Notes: generated by a model not told the origin, from the sequence alone. Counted from the first letter of the stretch, positions 6,760-18,360 are shown. The stretch: DNA of 64,000 bases from Sphingomonas gellani (GCF_900110035.1 NZ_FOCF01000003.1:186001-250000); one strand, 5' to 3'. Program-made: numbers and translations.

Positions 6760-7449
6760 ATGCCGCTTCGCCCGATCCGCTTCCTGGCGGGGGAGCTGTG
6801 GACGCCAATCGCAATGTGGCGGACCAACTCGACAATTCGTCAGCGTGCCATCGCCACGGGAGGTCCAATCGCGGCGCTGTCGAACGACGACCTCGCGAAG
6901 CTAATCGAGGCCGAATGGACGCGGGGAAAGGAACTCGACGACAAGCTGCAGAAGCTGACCGCCGCTCTGTCCGTATCAGTTACCGTCGGAGGGCTCGTCG
7001 GCTCGACGATGCTGCAGGATTTGGTGGCATCGGGGTGGAAGATCGCCGCTGCCGTCCTCTTCCTGCTCGCAGTTGCCCTCCTGCTGACAGGCGTCCTAAT
7101 CGGCTTCAACGGGCTGCAGCCGAAGCCCCGCTACGGCTACGGAGCCGGGTACCTCAGCATAGTCGCATCTGGAGGCGATGCCGCTCGAAAGGAGATGATC
7201 GCGGCGGCGCGTAGCTTTGAGCGGGACAACCTCCTGCGCGCGAACGAGGCTGTCGCAGCAATCGTCTCAATCAGAAACGGAGTGCTCGCTTTCGCGGCCG
7301 CAATGTTGGTCGGGCTGATAGCAGCGGGATTGGGTAAGGGCGTGACGACGGATTCGAACAGTGCCGGTCCTCAAGCGATGGTCAGCATTTGGGACCGTCC
7401 AACTGACTCGTTGCTTGGCCTGCATCATCCCTCAGGGCGGACGTCGTAG
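6760..7449 (+). CDS. membrane protein linked to the ATP-grasp gene
   Basis: 229 residues from ATG 6760, which has a GAAGGG site about nine bases upstream (ATG 6724, overlapping the maturase end, is also possible). A soluble N-terminal region contains DDLAKLIEAEWTRGKELDDK. Two hydrophobic segments follow at roughly residues 70-120 (VSVTVGGLVGSTML and AAAVLFLLAVALLLTGVLIG), and a third near 195-212 (LAFAAAMLVGLIAAGLG). No transporter signature is visible. Its tight spacing to the ATP-grasp gene suggests a shared task such as export, immunity or anchoring, but this is inference only. Confidence 0.45.
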   Translation: MPLRPIRFLAGELWTPIAMWRTNSTIRQRAIATGGPIAALSNDDLAKLIEAEWTRGKELDDKLQKLTAALSVSVTVGGLVGSTMLQDLVASGWKIAAAVLFLLAVALLLTGVLIGFNGLQPKPRYGYGAGYLSIVASGGDAARKEMIAAARSFERDNLLRANEAVAAIVSIRNGVLAFAAAMLVGLIAAGLGKGVTTDSNSAGPQAMVSIWDRPTDSLLGLHHPSGRTS

Positions 7450-7531
7450 CCACCTAAGAGCAGGCGCCAAAACCGAGAACACGATTAAAGCTGATTCTGC
7501 GGATCAGATAACCTGATCCAACAAAAGGTAG

Positions 7532-7605
7532 TGGATGCCCGACGTGGATTCGAACCACGATTGACGGAGTCAGAGTCCGTAGTCTTGCCGTTAGACGATC
7601 GGGCA
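7532..7605 (-). tRNA. tRNA-Gln (anticodon CTG)
   Basis: On the minus strand the acceptor stem TGCCCGA pairs with TCGGGCA. The anticodon stem ACGGA/TCCGT encloses the loop CTCTGAC, giving anticodon CTG, which reads CAG (Gln). The T arm has GGTTCGAATCC. CCA is encoded (7532-7534). Length with CCA is 74. It marks the change from accessory genes on the left to housekeeping genes on the right. Confidence 0.93.
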
Positions 7606-7744
7606 GCAAGGGGGGCGCCAATAGGCGGGCCGGCGCGGGCTGTCAACGCCGGGTGCTTGTGGAGAATGACGGGCCGCGCTACCTTGCGTGCAAGCACCGT
7701 GCGGGCAACCCGCGACGGCAGAACAGAAAAGAGTGAAACACGGC

Positions 7745-8785
7745 ATGGGGGACAGTTCCGCCAAGATGCCGTACCGGGGGACCGATTCCCCCCGTCCGGT
7801 TCCACCGCGGCCCATGCGGGGTCGCTGGTCCAACGCGCGCCATTACGCCGCGCTCGACCTGGGCACCAACAATTGCCGCCTGCTGATCGCGCGCCCGCAG
7901 GGTCCGGGCTTTGCCGTGGTCGATGCGTTTTCGCGGATCGTCCGGCTGGGCGAGGGGCTGGCTGCGTCCGGGCGCCTGTCCGACGACGCGATCGAGCGCA
8001 CCATCGCGGCGCTGCGTGTGTGCGCCGACAAGTTGAAGCGCCGCAACGTCCTGATCGCCCGCTCCGTGGCGACGGAGGCGTGCCGCCGCGCCAGCAACGG
8101 CGAGGCATTCATCGAGCGGGCCTATGCCGAAACCGGCATCCATCTCGACATCATCTCCGCCGAGGAGGAGGCGCGGCTGGCGGTGCTGGGCTGCCATGCG
8201 CTGATTGAGCCGGGCAACGGGCCGGCGGTGGTGTTCGATATAGGCGGGGGATCGACCGAACTGGTGCTGATCGACACCGCCGGACCGGTTCCGCGTGTGC
8301 TGGACTGGCATTCCATGCCCTGGGGCGTGGTGTCGCTGACCGAAAGCGCCGGCGGCGGCGAGGATCGGGAGGGCCGCCTGAACGCGTATCGCCGGATGTG
8401 CGAACTGGCGTCGGAGGGCATGGCGCGCTTCGCCGCCCGCCTGCCGCGCGGCGCAACGCGGCCACGCCTGCTGGGCACCAGCGGCACGGTCACGACGCTG
8501 GGCAGCGTGCATCTGGGCTTGAGCCATTACGATCGCTCTGCCGTGGATGGATTGATCGTGCCGTCCCCCGCTATGCGGCGCATCTGTTCGGACCTGTCCG
8601 GCATGTCGGTGGCGGAGCGGGCGCGCTGGGCGTGCATCGGCAACGAGCGGGCCGAACTGGTCGTCGCCGGCTGCGCGATCCTGGAGACGATCATGGACAT
8701 CTGGCCCGCCGAGCGGCTGGGCATCGCCGATCGCGGGATCCGCGAGGGCATATTGAAACGGCTGATGGGCGCGGCGCGGCCGTAA
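7745..8785 (+). CDS. ppx: exopolyphosphatase / pppGpp phosphatase (Ppx/GppA)
   Basis: 346 residues from ATG 7745. The ASKHA-fold phosphate motifs are present: AALDLGTNNCRLLIA near the N-terminus and VVFDIGGGSTELVLI in the middle, with the catalytic-region Glu in SAEEEARLAVLG. These enzymes release terminal phosphate from polyphosphate or pppGpp. There is no C-terminal HD extension, so it is the short form common in alphaproteobacteria. It is followed 21 bases later by rlmE, the order I recall from other sphingomonads. The upstream TTG/ATG starts add non-conserved residues. Confidence 0.9.
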   Translation: MGDSSAKMPYRGTDSPRPVPPRPMRGRWSNARHYAALDLGTNNCRLLIARPQGPGFAVVDAFSRIVRLGEGLAASGRLSDDAIERTIAALRVCADKLKRRNVLIARSVATEACRRASNGEAFIERAYAETGIHLDIISAEEEARLAVLGCHALIEPGNGPAVVFDIGGGSTELVLIDTAGPVPRVLDWHSMPWGVVSLTESAGGGEDREGRLNAYRRMCELASEGMARFAARLPRGATRPRLLGTSGTVTTLGSVHLGLSHYDRSAVDGLIVPSPAMRRICSDLSGMSVAERARWACIGNERAELVVAGCAILETIMDIWPAERLGIADRGIREGILKRLMGAARP

Positions 8786-8806
8786 GAGCAAGTTGGAGAG
8801 GACGGC

Positions 8807-9481
8807 ATGAGCAGGGGCGGTACCGGCGGGCGCCAACGCGTCCGCACGGCGCGTGGCAGGACCGCGCAGTCGACGCGCTGGCTGGAACGGCAATTGAACG
8901 ACCCTTATGTCCGCCGCGCAAAGGCGGAGGGCTATCGCAGCCGCGCCGCCTACAAGCTGCTGGAACTGGACGAGCGATTCGGACTGCTCCGCGGCACGAA
9001 ACGGGTGATCGACCTGGGCATCGCGCCGGGCGGATGGAGTCAAGCGGTGCGTCGGCGCGTACCGGGCGCCTCGGTGGTCGGTATCGACTTGCTGCCCGTC
9101 GATCCGATCGACGGCGTCACCATCTTCCAGCATGACTTCATGGACGATGCCGCGCCGGGCCTGTTGATGGAGGCGCTGGGCGGCGCGCCCGACCTGGTCC
9201 TGTCCGACATGGCCGCCAATACTGTCGGGCATCCTCAGACGGACGCGCTGCGCACCATGGCGCTGGTGGAGACGGCGCTCGCTTTCGCTGTCGATGTGCT
9301 GGCACCGGGCGGGACGTTCGTGTCCAAGGTCTTCGCGGGCGGAGCCGATTCGGCGCTGGTCGCGGAGATGAAGCAGCGGTTCGCCACGGTGAAGCATGCC
9401 AAGCCGCCGTCCAGCCGCAAGGGGTCGGTGGAATGGTTCGTGGTGGCGCAGGGGTTCAAGGGCCGCACGGACGCGGAATGA
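8807..9481 (+). CDS. rlmE: 23S rRNA (uridine-2'-O-)-methyltransferase RlmE (FtsJ)
   Basis: 224 residues with the FtsJ/RrmJ fold. The SAM loop is VIDLGIAPGGWSQA. The K-D-K-E tetrad is complete: Lys50 (AAYKLLELD), Asp134 (LSDMAAN), Lys174 (VSKVF) and Glu209 (SVEWF). It methylates U2552 of the 23S A loop in the E. coli numbering. The ~24-residue basic N-terminal extension is typical of alphaproteobacterial members. The stop overlaps the next start (ATGA), so the MFS gene is likely coupled to it. Confidence 0.95.
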   Translation: MSRGGTGGRQRVRTARGRTAQSTRWLERQLNDPYVRRAKAEGYRSRAAYKLLELDERFGLLRGTKRVIDLGIAPGGWSQAVRRRVPGASVVGIDLLPVDPIDGVTIFQHDFMDDAAPGLLMEALGGAPDLVLSDMAANTVGHPQTDALRTMALVETALAFAVDVLAPGGTFVSKVFAGGADSALVAEMKQRFATVKHAKPPSSRKGSVEWFVVAQGFKGRTDAE

Positions 9482-10736
9482 CCGTTCGTGCCGATGATCG
9501 GCCGGTCGCCGTTCAACCGGCCGTTGCCCCGGCCCCCGGTGCCCGGCGGGTGCTGGCGCTGCTGCTGCTGGTGTACATCCTGAATTTTGTCGATCGGCAG
9601 GTGCTGGGCATTCTGGCGCGGCCGATCCAGGCGGACCTAGGCCTGTCGCGTACCGAGTTCGGGGCGATCGGTGGCCTCGCCTTTGCCCTGTTGTACGCGA
9701 CCGCCGGCGTGCCGCTGGGCCTGCTGGCCGACAAAGTGGGACGATCGCGCGTGATCGCGGCCAGCCTGGCGGTGTGGAGCGGATTCACCGCGCTGTGCGG
9801 CGCGGCATCCGGTTTCTGGTCGCTGTTCTGGTGCCGGCTGGGCGTCGGGGTGGGGGAGGCCGGCGGGACCGCCCCCTCATACGCGCTGATCGCGGAATAT
9901 TTCCCGCCGGGACAAAGGGCGCGCGCCCTGGCGACCTATGCGTTGGGTGCGCCGATCGGGCTAGCGGCGGGCACGCTGCTGGGCGGCGCCATCGCGGCGG
10001 CGGTGAACTGGCGCGCGGCGTTCGTGGTGCTGGGGCTGATCGGGCTGATCGTGTCGCCGCTGTTCGCCAGGGCCGTGCGCGACCTGCCGCGCGTGTCGAC
10101 GTCGCCGCCGCCGCGCGGCGCGCTGGCATTGCTGGTGCGCAAGCCGAGCTTCTGGTTGCTGGCGTTCGGCGCATCCTGCGCGTCCCTGGTGGGCTATGGG
10201 CTGGCGCTGTGGCTGCCATCGGTGCTGATGGGGGCGAACGGGTTCGATCTGGTCGGCGTGTCGATGTTCACCGGTGCGCTGTTCCTGGTCGGGGGCTGCG
10301 CGGGCGTGCTGGCGGGCGGCTGGATGGCCGACCGGATGGGGCGGGCGGCGCATGCCTGGGTGCCGGGCGTGTCGTTCCTGATCGCCGCGCCGCTGTACGC
10401 GGCAGGCATGTCGACCGGGTCGTCGGTCGTGAGCTTCGCGGCGCTGCTCGTGCCGAGCGGGTTGGCGCTGGTCTGGCTGGGCACGGTGACGGCGGCGGTG
10501 CAGCATCTGGTACCGGCCCAGATGCGTGCCACCGCATCGGCCAGTTTCCTGCTCGTCACCAACCTGATCGGGCTGGGCGGCGGGCCGCTGCTGATGGGGC
10601 ACATCGCCGACCGGCTGGCCTACAGCCTGGGCGACGACGCGCTGCGCTGGGCGGCGCTGTACGTGCTCGGCTTCTACCCGATCGCGGCGGTGCTGATGCT
10701 GGTTGCCGCGCGGACGCTCAGCCGCGACTGGATGGA

Positions 10737-10740
<4 letters not shown>
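9478..10740 (+). CDS. MFS transporter, spinster-like
   Basis: 420 residues with about 12 membrane helices. The start ATG overlaps the rlmE stop by four bases. The N-terminal half has the spinster-type helix 1 (LNFVDRQVLGILARPIQ) and the MFS loop 2-3 motif GLLADKVGRSRVI. After helix 4 comes GVGVGEAGGTAPSY, a hallmark of the Spinster/MFS_1 carriers abundant in sphingomonads. Substrate unknown. It converges with prfC, whose stop overlaps its last codons. Confidence 0.88.
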
Positions 10741-12257
<1,517 letters not shown>

Positions 12258-12658
12258 GCGGATGGGCCGATCGGGGGAGAGATGAAGGTGAAGTGGAGAA
12301 AGTGGAGAGCTGAAACGCCCTTCTCCACTTTGGGTGGAAAGCGTGCGCGTCAGGTAAGCGGAATGTGGTGCACGATCATGCCGCGCGCCATGCCAGATCG
12401 CGCCGGCGTAGGACAGGGGCTGAGCAGGACGATCCGTGCGCCATGAAAGGCAAGTGCGGCTGGAGCAAAGGGCGCCGAACGCGGCGTGGCCGATTTCGAA
12501 ACAGCTCGGAAGGACGCGGCGGAAATCCCGGACGGCAAACCTTACCAAGCGGCGTGGCGTCGCGATGCCGTTGACACGGGAGGGGAGGTCGCCTTGATAC
12601 CTGAGCCTAGCGCCCGTCTTCATCAAAGGTACCACATCTGACAACGTCCCATGAGCGC
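12258..12658. other. intergenic region between divergent prfC and LolC/E-like gene, with inverted repeat
   Basis: No convincing gene in 401 bases. The repeat AAGTGGAGAA (12291-12300) and TTCTCCACTT (12321-12330) could form a 10-bp stem with a 20-base loop 34 bases before the prfC start, on the prfC leader side. A partial extra copy, AGTGGAGA, sits at 12301-12308. It may be a leader hairpin or a repressor site. The rest must hold promoters for both divergent genes, but I see no strong -35/-10 pair. Confidence 0.4.
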
Positions 12659-13861
12659 ATGCTGATCGCACGCTATTTGCTGCCGGGCAGGGCCGGGCGG
12701 TTCGTGCTGTTGATTGGGGCGCTCGGCTGTGCGGGCGTGGCGATCGGCGTTGCTTCGCTGGTGTTGGTCGTGAGCTTCATGAACGGCGCCGAGGCGCGCC
12801 TGGGCGGGCAGATCGCTTCGGCCGATGGGCATGTGTTCGTAACGCGCCGCAACGCGCTCGGCACGTGGAGCGGCATGCAACAGCGGCTGGAACATGTTCG
12901 CGGTGTTGGGCGCGTCATCCCCTCACTCGATGTGAACGGCCTGGTTAGCGCGGACGGCAGAACCCTTGGAGCGGAATTGCAAGGCATCCAGCCTGCCAAC
13001 ATGAAGGCGCTTCCGGCTCTCGCCAATGAATCTTCCGCCTTGATGGGCCGTGCGCCGAGGGAGTCGGGTACGGTGGCGCTGGGCAGCGGGCTAGCCATGC
13101 AGCTGGGCGTCGGCCCTGGCGGTCACATAGCGATCACGTTGCCACGCGTTGCCGGTGACGATCTCGACGTCGTCAATTTCGAGGCGGTGGTGGCGGGTAT
13201 CATCGACACCGAAGTCGAGGCGTTCGATAGCCGCAGGGTCGTCATGCCCGTGGCCGATCTGCAGCGATACACGAACGGCAGCAGCCCGATCAGCAGAACC
13301 AGCGTGTGGTTGAAAGGGCAGGATGATCAGGCGATCCTCGACGATATACGTCGAGCAGCGGGGCCGCATATGACGGTGCGCACGTGGCGCGACATGAACC
13401 GATCGCTTTTCGCGGCCTTGCAGCAGGAGCGGTTCGCCATGACCGCCATCATCTCCATGGTCACGCTTGTCGCACTGTCCAACATCACATCATCCATGGT
13501 GATGCTGGTGCGTCACAAGATGCGCGAGATCGCCATTCTGCGAACGATGGGCATGGGGAGGTTCTCGATCGCCAGGGTCTTCATCGGTGTCGCCGCCGTG
13601 ATCGGAGTGGCCGGAGAGTGTGCGGGATTGTGCATCGGCCTGGCACTCAAGAGCGCAAAAGACCCTGCCGTCCGGGCGATCGAGGCGCATTTGCGTGCAC
13701 CATCGGCAGAACTGGATGCCCTTGCCTCCATCCCGCTTGCCATATCCGGCGCCCAGTTTGGCTGGATCATGGGGCTGGTCTCGCTCGGCGTCATTCTCAG
13801 CACGCTCTATCCGGCGGTACGTGCGACAACCGTTTCACCCGCCGAAGCCTTGCGCTGGTGA
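12659..13861 (+). CDS. LolC/LolE-like ABC permease (FtsX-type), standing alone
   Basis: 400 residues with the LolC/E/MacB layout. TM1 is near the N-terminus (LIGALGCAGVAIGVASLVLVV), preceded by the short IARYLLPGRAGR cytosolic part. A periplasmic domain covers ~45-265. The C-terminal FtsX domain has three helices, including the loop LRTMGMGRFSIARVFIG that contacts the ATPase. The end VRATTVSPAEALRW is the family's usual C-terminus. LolC/E release outer-membrane lipoproteins with the ATPase LolD, but no lolD is adjacent. It may be a second, divergent permease. Confidence 0.8.
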   Translation: MLIARYLLPGRAGRFVLLIGALGCAGVAIGVASLVLVVSFMNGAEARLGGQIASADGHVFVTRRNALGTWSGMQQRLEHVRGVGRVIPSLDVNGLVSADGRTLGAELQGIQPANMKALPALANESSALMGRAPRESGTVALGSGLAMQLGVGPGGHIAITLPRVAGDDLDVVNFEAVVAGIIDTEVEAFDSRRVVMPVADLQRYTNGSSPISRTSVWLKGQDDQAILDDIRRAAGPHMTVRTWRDMNRSLFAALQQERFAMTAIISMVTLVALSNITSSMVMLVRHKMREIAILRTMGMGRFSIARVFIGVAAVIGVAGECAGLCIGLALKSAKDPAVRAIEAHLRAPSAELDALASIPLAISGAQFGWIMGLVSLGVILSTLYPAVRATTVSPAEALRW

Positions 13862-13906
13862 TTGGTCCAACGCGCGTAAACCGGCGGGCGAACCCGTGAC
13901 GGTTTG

Positions 13907-14806
13907 TCACCCAGCCAGCGTGATGCTCATCCCGATGTGCTTTGCACCGCCGACCGGCACCTCGAACACGCCCGGCTTGTCGCGGAAGTCGCCCGTGTAA
14001 CCTTCAGGGTCGGCGATGCCGTGCCAGGGCTCGATGCAGACATAGCGGGCGCCTGGCTTGGTCCAGATGCCCAGGCGGGGCGTGTCGGGGAACGCGACCT
14101 GCAAGCGCGGACCGGTGTCGGCGCCATAGGTCACCGATTGCGCATGGACCGGGTCCCAGACCAGCGCGTCATGGGCGAACAGGTCGTCGTGCAGCGCCAG
14201 GACATAGCCGTCCTGCAACGGGCTGGGCACCGTGGCGGCGGCGATGGTGCCGTCTGCGGCGATCGCCTTCAACGCCCCCGGCTCCTGCGCGGCGAAGGTG
14301 ATGCGGTGCGCCTCCTTGGCGGCGCCGAACGGCAGCGGCCAGGCAAGGGCGGGGTGGAAGCCGAAGCTGGCCGGCATCGTCACGTCGCCGCGATTGGCGA
14401 TCGTGATGTCGATCGCCAGCGTCGCACCGGTCAGGCGGAACGCCGCCTCCAGCCGAAAGGCGAAGGGGTATTGCGCGCGCGTCTGCTCGCTGTCTTCGAG
14501 CGCGAACACGGCGTGACTGTCGCCCGTCTCCACCATCTCGAACAGCGACTTGCGCGCAAAGCCGTGCTTGCCCATCCGGTATGCGCCGCCATCGACGCGC
14601 AGGGTGTCGTCGTTCAGCGCACCGACGATCGGGAACAGCAGCGGCGCACGCCCGGTCCAGAAGGCAGGATCGGCGTTCGTCATCAGCTCTCGACCGTCCG
14701 CATCCTCCAGGTGCGACAGTTCCGCGCCGAACGGGTTGATGGCGGCGGTCAGCGCGTCCGAGCGGATGCGGACCATGTCGTGCCGGGTGTCGTGCGGTTC
14801 AGCCAC
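13907..14806 (-). CDS. aldose 1-epimerase family protein
   Basis: 299 residues. Galactose-mutarotase fold with APLLFPIVGAL near residue 54, the HGFARKS segment (first His), FGFHPALAWPL (second His) and a late Glu in CIEPWHGIADPEGY. These are the substrate His/Glu positions of the YihR/DUF4432-like epimerases. It likely interconverts sugar anomers; the natural sugar is unknown. It overlaps the end of pheT by eight bases and is therefore probably transcribed with pheST. Confidence 0.85.
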   Translation of the reverse strand: MAEPHDTRHDMVRIRSDALTAAINPFGAELSHLEDADGRELMTNADPAFWTGRAPLLFPIVGALNDDTLRVDGGAYRMGKHGFARKSLFEMVETGDSHAVFALEDSEQTRAQYPFAFRLEAAFRLTGATLAIDITIANRGDVTMPASFGFHPALAWPLPFGAAKEAHRITFAAQEPGALKAIAADGTIAAATVPSPLQDGYVLALHDDLFAHDALVWDPVHAQSVTYGADTGPRLQVAFPDTPRLGIWTKPGARYVCIEPWHGIADPEGYTGDFRDKPGVFEVPVGGAKHIGMSITLAG

Positions 14807-17171
14807 GGAGTTCCGCTCCCTGTTTGGCGGCGGCGGCGACCACCTTGTCGGAGATCGCCTTGATGTCGGCGTCGGTGAAGCTCTTGTCGCCGGGTTGCAG
14901 CGTCACCTCCACCGCCATCGAACGCACGTCGTCCTTTTCGAACAGGTCGAACAGGCGGGCCGACACGATCGCCGCCTTGTCCGCTTGCCTGACCGCGCGC
15001 ACCAGCGCGTCGGCGCTCAGCGCGGCGGGCACGGTGAAGGCGAAGTCGCGGCGCACCGGTTGCAGCGCGGGTGGCGCATAGGCCGGTCGCGCGAAGCCGG
15101 TGCCGCCGCGCTTTGCCGGGATGGCATCGAGGAACAGCTCCACCGCCATCACCGCGCCCGACAGGTCGAACGCCTTCAACACGGTCGGGTGCACCGCGCC
15201 GAAAGCGGCGAGCACCGTTTTCGGCCCCAGGCGCAGCGTGCCGGACTGGCCGGGATGCCACGCCTCTCCGGCTTCCCCGAACACCTGGAGGTTGTCGACG
15301 GGTGCGCCGGCCTGTGCCAGCAGCGCCAGCGCCTCCGCCTTGGCGTCGAACGCGTCGAAGGGCGGGGCCTTGCCCGCCTGCCATCCCCGCGCGCGCTTGT
15401 CGCCGGCCAGCACCAGCCCGAGCGTCGGGTGCTCCCCGTCGGACAGGTAGCGGCGGCCGATCTCGAACAGGCGCACGCTGGACGCGCCACGACGCAGGTT
15501 GCGCTCCGCCGCCGCCAACAGGCCGGGCAGCAGCGAGGGGCGCATGACGCGCAGGTCGGCGCTGATCGGGTTGGCGAGCGTCCATGCGCCGCCGCCAAAG
15601 GGGGCGGCCTCCGCGTCGGAGATGAAGCTCCACGTCACGGCCTCGTCCAGCCCGCGCGCGGCGGCGGCGCGGCGGACGCGGCGTTCCACCTTCTGTTCGG
15701 CGGTCGCGGTCGGACGGGCGACACCGGGGGTGCGGGGCAGGGCGACGGGCGCGACCTTGTCGATGCCCTCGATCCGGATCACCTCCTCGACCAGATCGGC
15801 CGGGCCGTCCACGTCGCGGCGCCAGGTCGGCACGGTCACCTGCCAGTCGTCGGTCACGGTGAAGCCGAGGGTTTCGAGGATCGTGCGCTGCCGCTCCGGC
15901 GCAACGGCCAGGCCGCCGAGCGTTTCGGACAGGGCGGGATCGTAGGACAGCGTACGGGTTTCCACCGGCGGCTGCCCGGCGCGCGTCACGCCGCTGGCGG
16001 TGCCGCCGCACAGCGCGATGACCAGGCGCGTTGCGATAGCCAGCCCCTCGTCCAGAAAGGCCGGGTCGACGCCCCGCTCGAACCGTTGGCGCGCGTCGGA
16101 GGTCAGGGTCAGCGCCTGGCCCGTGCGCGCGATCGCATCCGGGTCGAAATAGGCGCATTCGATCAGCACGTCCGTCGTTCCCGCCGACACGCCCGAATGC
16201 TCGCCGCCCATGATGCCGCCGATGTCGTGGACGGCGGCGTCGTCGGCGATCACGGTCATGGTGTCGGTCAACGCATAGGTCTTGCCGTTGAGCGCCAGCA
16301 CCTCTTCGCCCGGCTGCGCCCGGCGCGCGACCAGCCCGCCGGACAAAGTCGCCCGGTCATAGACGTGGAGCGGCCGGCCGAGCCCGATCATGACGAAGTT
16401 GGTGATGTCGACCAGCGTCGAGATCGGCTTTTGCCCCACCGCCTTCAACCGACGCGACAGCCAGTCGGGCGACGTGCCGTTGCGGACGCCCGTCACCGCC
16501 TGCGCGTAGAAGGCGGGGCAGCCGGCGCTGTCCTCGATCCGCACGTTTGGGCCGGGACCCTGGCCATCGACCGTCGGCAACATGGCGACCACCGCGTCCA
16601 ACGGCTTCAGCGTGCCCAGACCCGCCGCGGCCAGATCGCGCGCGATGCCACGCACCCCCATGCAATCCTGGCGGTTGGGCGTGATCGACACGTCGATGAC
16701 CGGATCGTCCCTGCCGGCATAGGCGGCGAAGTCGGTGCCGACCGGCGCATCGTCGGGCAGTTCGATGATGCCGTCATGCTCGTCGCCCAGGTCGAGTTCG
16801 CGCGAGGAGCACATCATGCCGTTCGATTCGACGCCGCGGATCGCCGACACCTTCAGCTGCATGCCGTTCGCGGGCACGCTGGCACCGGGCAGGCCGAGCA
16901 CGCCGACCAACCCCGCGCGGGCATTGGGCGCACCGCACACGACCTGGAGCGGGGTGCCGTCGCCGGTATCGACGGACAGCACCTGCAGCTTGTCCGCCTG
17001 CGGATGGCGATCGGCGGTCAGCACCCGCGCGATGCGGAAGCCGGCGAGCGCCTCGGCGGGGTTGTGGACGCCCTCCACCTCCAGCCCGATGCGGGTCAGG
17101 CCGATGACGATGTCCGCCAGCGATGCCGTGGTGTCGAGATGATCCTTTAGCCAGGAGAGGGTGAACTTCAT
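14799..17171 (-). CDS. pheT: phenylalanyl-tRNA synthetase beta subunit
   Basis: 790 residues, the usual length. It opens with [14 protein letters not shown], then the tRNA-binding OB domain ([20 protein letters not shown]), the B3/B4 editing domain, B5 and a C-terminal anticodon-binding (FDX-ACB) domain ending [17 protein letters not shown]. With PheS it forms the alpha2-beta2 enzyme that charges tRNA-Phe and edits Tyr. The start overlaps the pheS stop (ATGA). A very long antisense frame across the gene is a compositional shadow. Confidence 0.97.
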   Translation of the reverse strand: MKFTLSWLKDHLDTTASLADIVIGLTRIGLEVEGVHNPAEALAGFRIARVLTADRHPQADKLQVLSVDTGDGTPLQVVCGAPNARAGLVGVLGLPGASVPANGMQLKVSAIRGVESNGMMCSSRELDLGDEHDGIIELPDDAPVGTDFAAYAGRDDPVIDVSITPNRQDCMGVRGIARDLAAAGLGTLKPLDAVVAMLPTVDGQGPGPNVRIEDSAGCPAFYAQAVTGVRNGTSPDWLSRRLKAVGQKPISTLVDITNFVMIGLGRPLHVYDRATLSGGLVARRAQPGEEVLALNGKTYALTDTMTVIADDAAVHDIGGIMGGEHSGVSAGTTDVLIECAYFDPDAIARTGQALTLTSDARQRFERGVDPAFLDEGLAIATRLVIALCGGTASGVTRAGQPPVETRTLSYDPALSETLGGLAVAPERQRTILETLGFTVTDDWQVTVPTWRRDVDGPADLVEEVIRIEGIDKVAPVALPRTPGVARPTATAEQKVERRVRRAAAARGLDEAVTWSFISDAEAAPFGGGAWTLANPISADLRVMRPSLLPGLLAAAERNLRRGASSVRLFEIGRRYLSDGEHPTLGLVLAGDKRARGWQAGKAPPFDAFDAKAEALALLAQAGAPVDNLQVFGEAGEAWHPGQSGTLRLGPKTVLAAFGAVHPTVLKAFDLSGAVMAVELFLDAIPAKRGGTGFARPAYAPPALQPVRRDFAFTVPAALSADALVRAVRQADKAAIVSARLFDLFEKDDVRSMAVEVTLQPGDKSFTDADIKAISDKVVAAAAKQGAELRG

Positions 17172-18292
17172 GCGCCGACTCCTCCGGACAGCGTGGGGAC
17201 GTCGAGCGCCGAGAATCCGTAATGCTTCAGCCAGCGGATATCGCCGTCAAAGAACGCGCGCAGGTCGTCCATGCCGTATTTCAGCATCGCCAGCCGGTCG
17301 ATACCGCAGCCGAAGGCGAAGCCCTGCCATTCGGCGGGGTCCAGGCCACAGGCGGCGATCACCTTTGGATGGACCATGCCGCTGCCCAGCACCTCCATCC
17401 AGCCGCCATTGGCGTCGTCTCCGGAGCCGCCGATCACGCGCTTGCCCTTTTGCAGGGTGTAGCCGACATCGACCTCCGCCGAGGGTTCGGTGAACGGGAA
17501 GTAGCTGGGGCGCAGGCGCAGCACGATGTCGTCGCGCTCGAAGAACGCCTTCAGGAACGTCTCCAGCGTCCATTTCAGATGGCCGAGGGTGATGCCCTTG
17601 TCGATCACCAGCCCCTCCACCTGATGGAACATCGGCGTGTGGGTCGCGTCGGAATCGGAGCGATAGGTGCGGCCCGGCGCGATGATGCGGATGGGCGGAT
17701 TGCCGTTCAGCATGGTGCGGATCTGCACCGGAGAGGTGTGGGTGCGCAGCAGCGAGAATGTCGCGCGCTCATCCGCCTCGCCCGCCGCCTTCGCGTCCAG
17801 GCCCTGCTGGAGATAGAAGGTGTCGTGCATCGCGCGCGCCGGATGGGTTTCCGGGATGTTGAGCGCGGTGAAGTTGTGCCAGTCGGTCTCGATCTCCGGA
17901 CCCGTCGCGACCGCGAAGCCCAGATCGGCGAAGATCTCCGCCAGTTCGTCCATGACCTGGCTGACCGGGTGGATCGTGCCGGTGGGCGCGGTGTCGGCGG
18001 GGAGCGTCAGGTCGACGCGCTCGGCGGCCAGGCGCTGGTCCAGCGCCGCCTGTTCCAGCGCCGCCTTGCGCGATGCGATCGCGGCCGTCACCGCCTCGCG
18101 CAGGCCGTGGATCGCGGGGCCCTGTTCCTGCCGTTGTTCCGGTGTCATCGCGCCCAGCGTCTTGAGCAGCTGGGTCACGCGGCCCTGCTTGCCCAGCGCG
18201 TCGACGCGGCACGCCTCCAGCGCGTCGAGCGAGGGCGATGCCCCGATCGCGGTCAGCAGATGGCCCTGCAATTGGTCGAGTTCGGTGGTCAT
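17168..18292 (-). CDS. pheS: phenylalanyl-tRNA synthetase alpha subunit
   Basis: 374 residues. N-terminal coiled-coil, then class II catalytic core. Motif 2 region [14 protein letters not shown] with [20 protein letters not shown], the ETH(P)ARAMHDTF segment, and motif 3 [20 protein letters not shown] are all in place. It activates Phe with ATP. First gene of pheS-pheT-epimerase. No attenuator-like leader peptide is evident in the short space before it, and lysE begins only 68 bases upstream in the same direction. Confidence 0.97.
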   Translation of the reverse strand: MTTELDQLQGHLLTAIGASPSLDALEACRVDALGKQGRVTQLLKTLGAMTPEQRQEQGPAIHGLREAVTAAIASRKAALEQAALDQRLAAERVDLTLPADTAPTGTIHPVSQVMDELAEIFADLGFAVATGPEIETDWHNFTALNIPETHPARAMHDTFYLQQGLDAKAAGEADERATFSLLRTHTSPVQIRTMLNGNPPIRIIAPGRTYRSDSDATHTPMFHQVEGLVIDKGITLGHLKWTLETFLKAFFERDDIVLRLRPSYFPFTEPSAEVDVGYTLQKGKRVIGGSGDDANGGWMEVLGSGMVHPKVIAACGLDPAEWQGFAFGCGIDRLAMLKYGMDDLRAFFDGDIRWLKHYGFSALDVPTLSGGVGA

Positions 18293-18360
18293 GATGGTCC
18301 GTTGGCTATGTGCCGCGACCGAAACGCGGGTCCGGCGCGAAGGTCAAGCCGTTTGAGGAG

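Noticed and set aside
7679..9397. Minus-strand open frame opposite ppx and rlmE
   Set aside because: Mirror frame; both plus-strand genes carry full catalytic motifs.
14550..17150. Very long plus-strand open frame antisense to pheT
   Set aside because: Composition (Gln/Arg/His/Gly-rich, no hydrophobic core) is the usual mirror of a GC-rich gene; pheT is certain.
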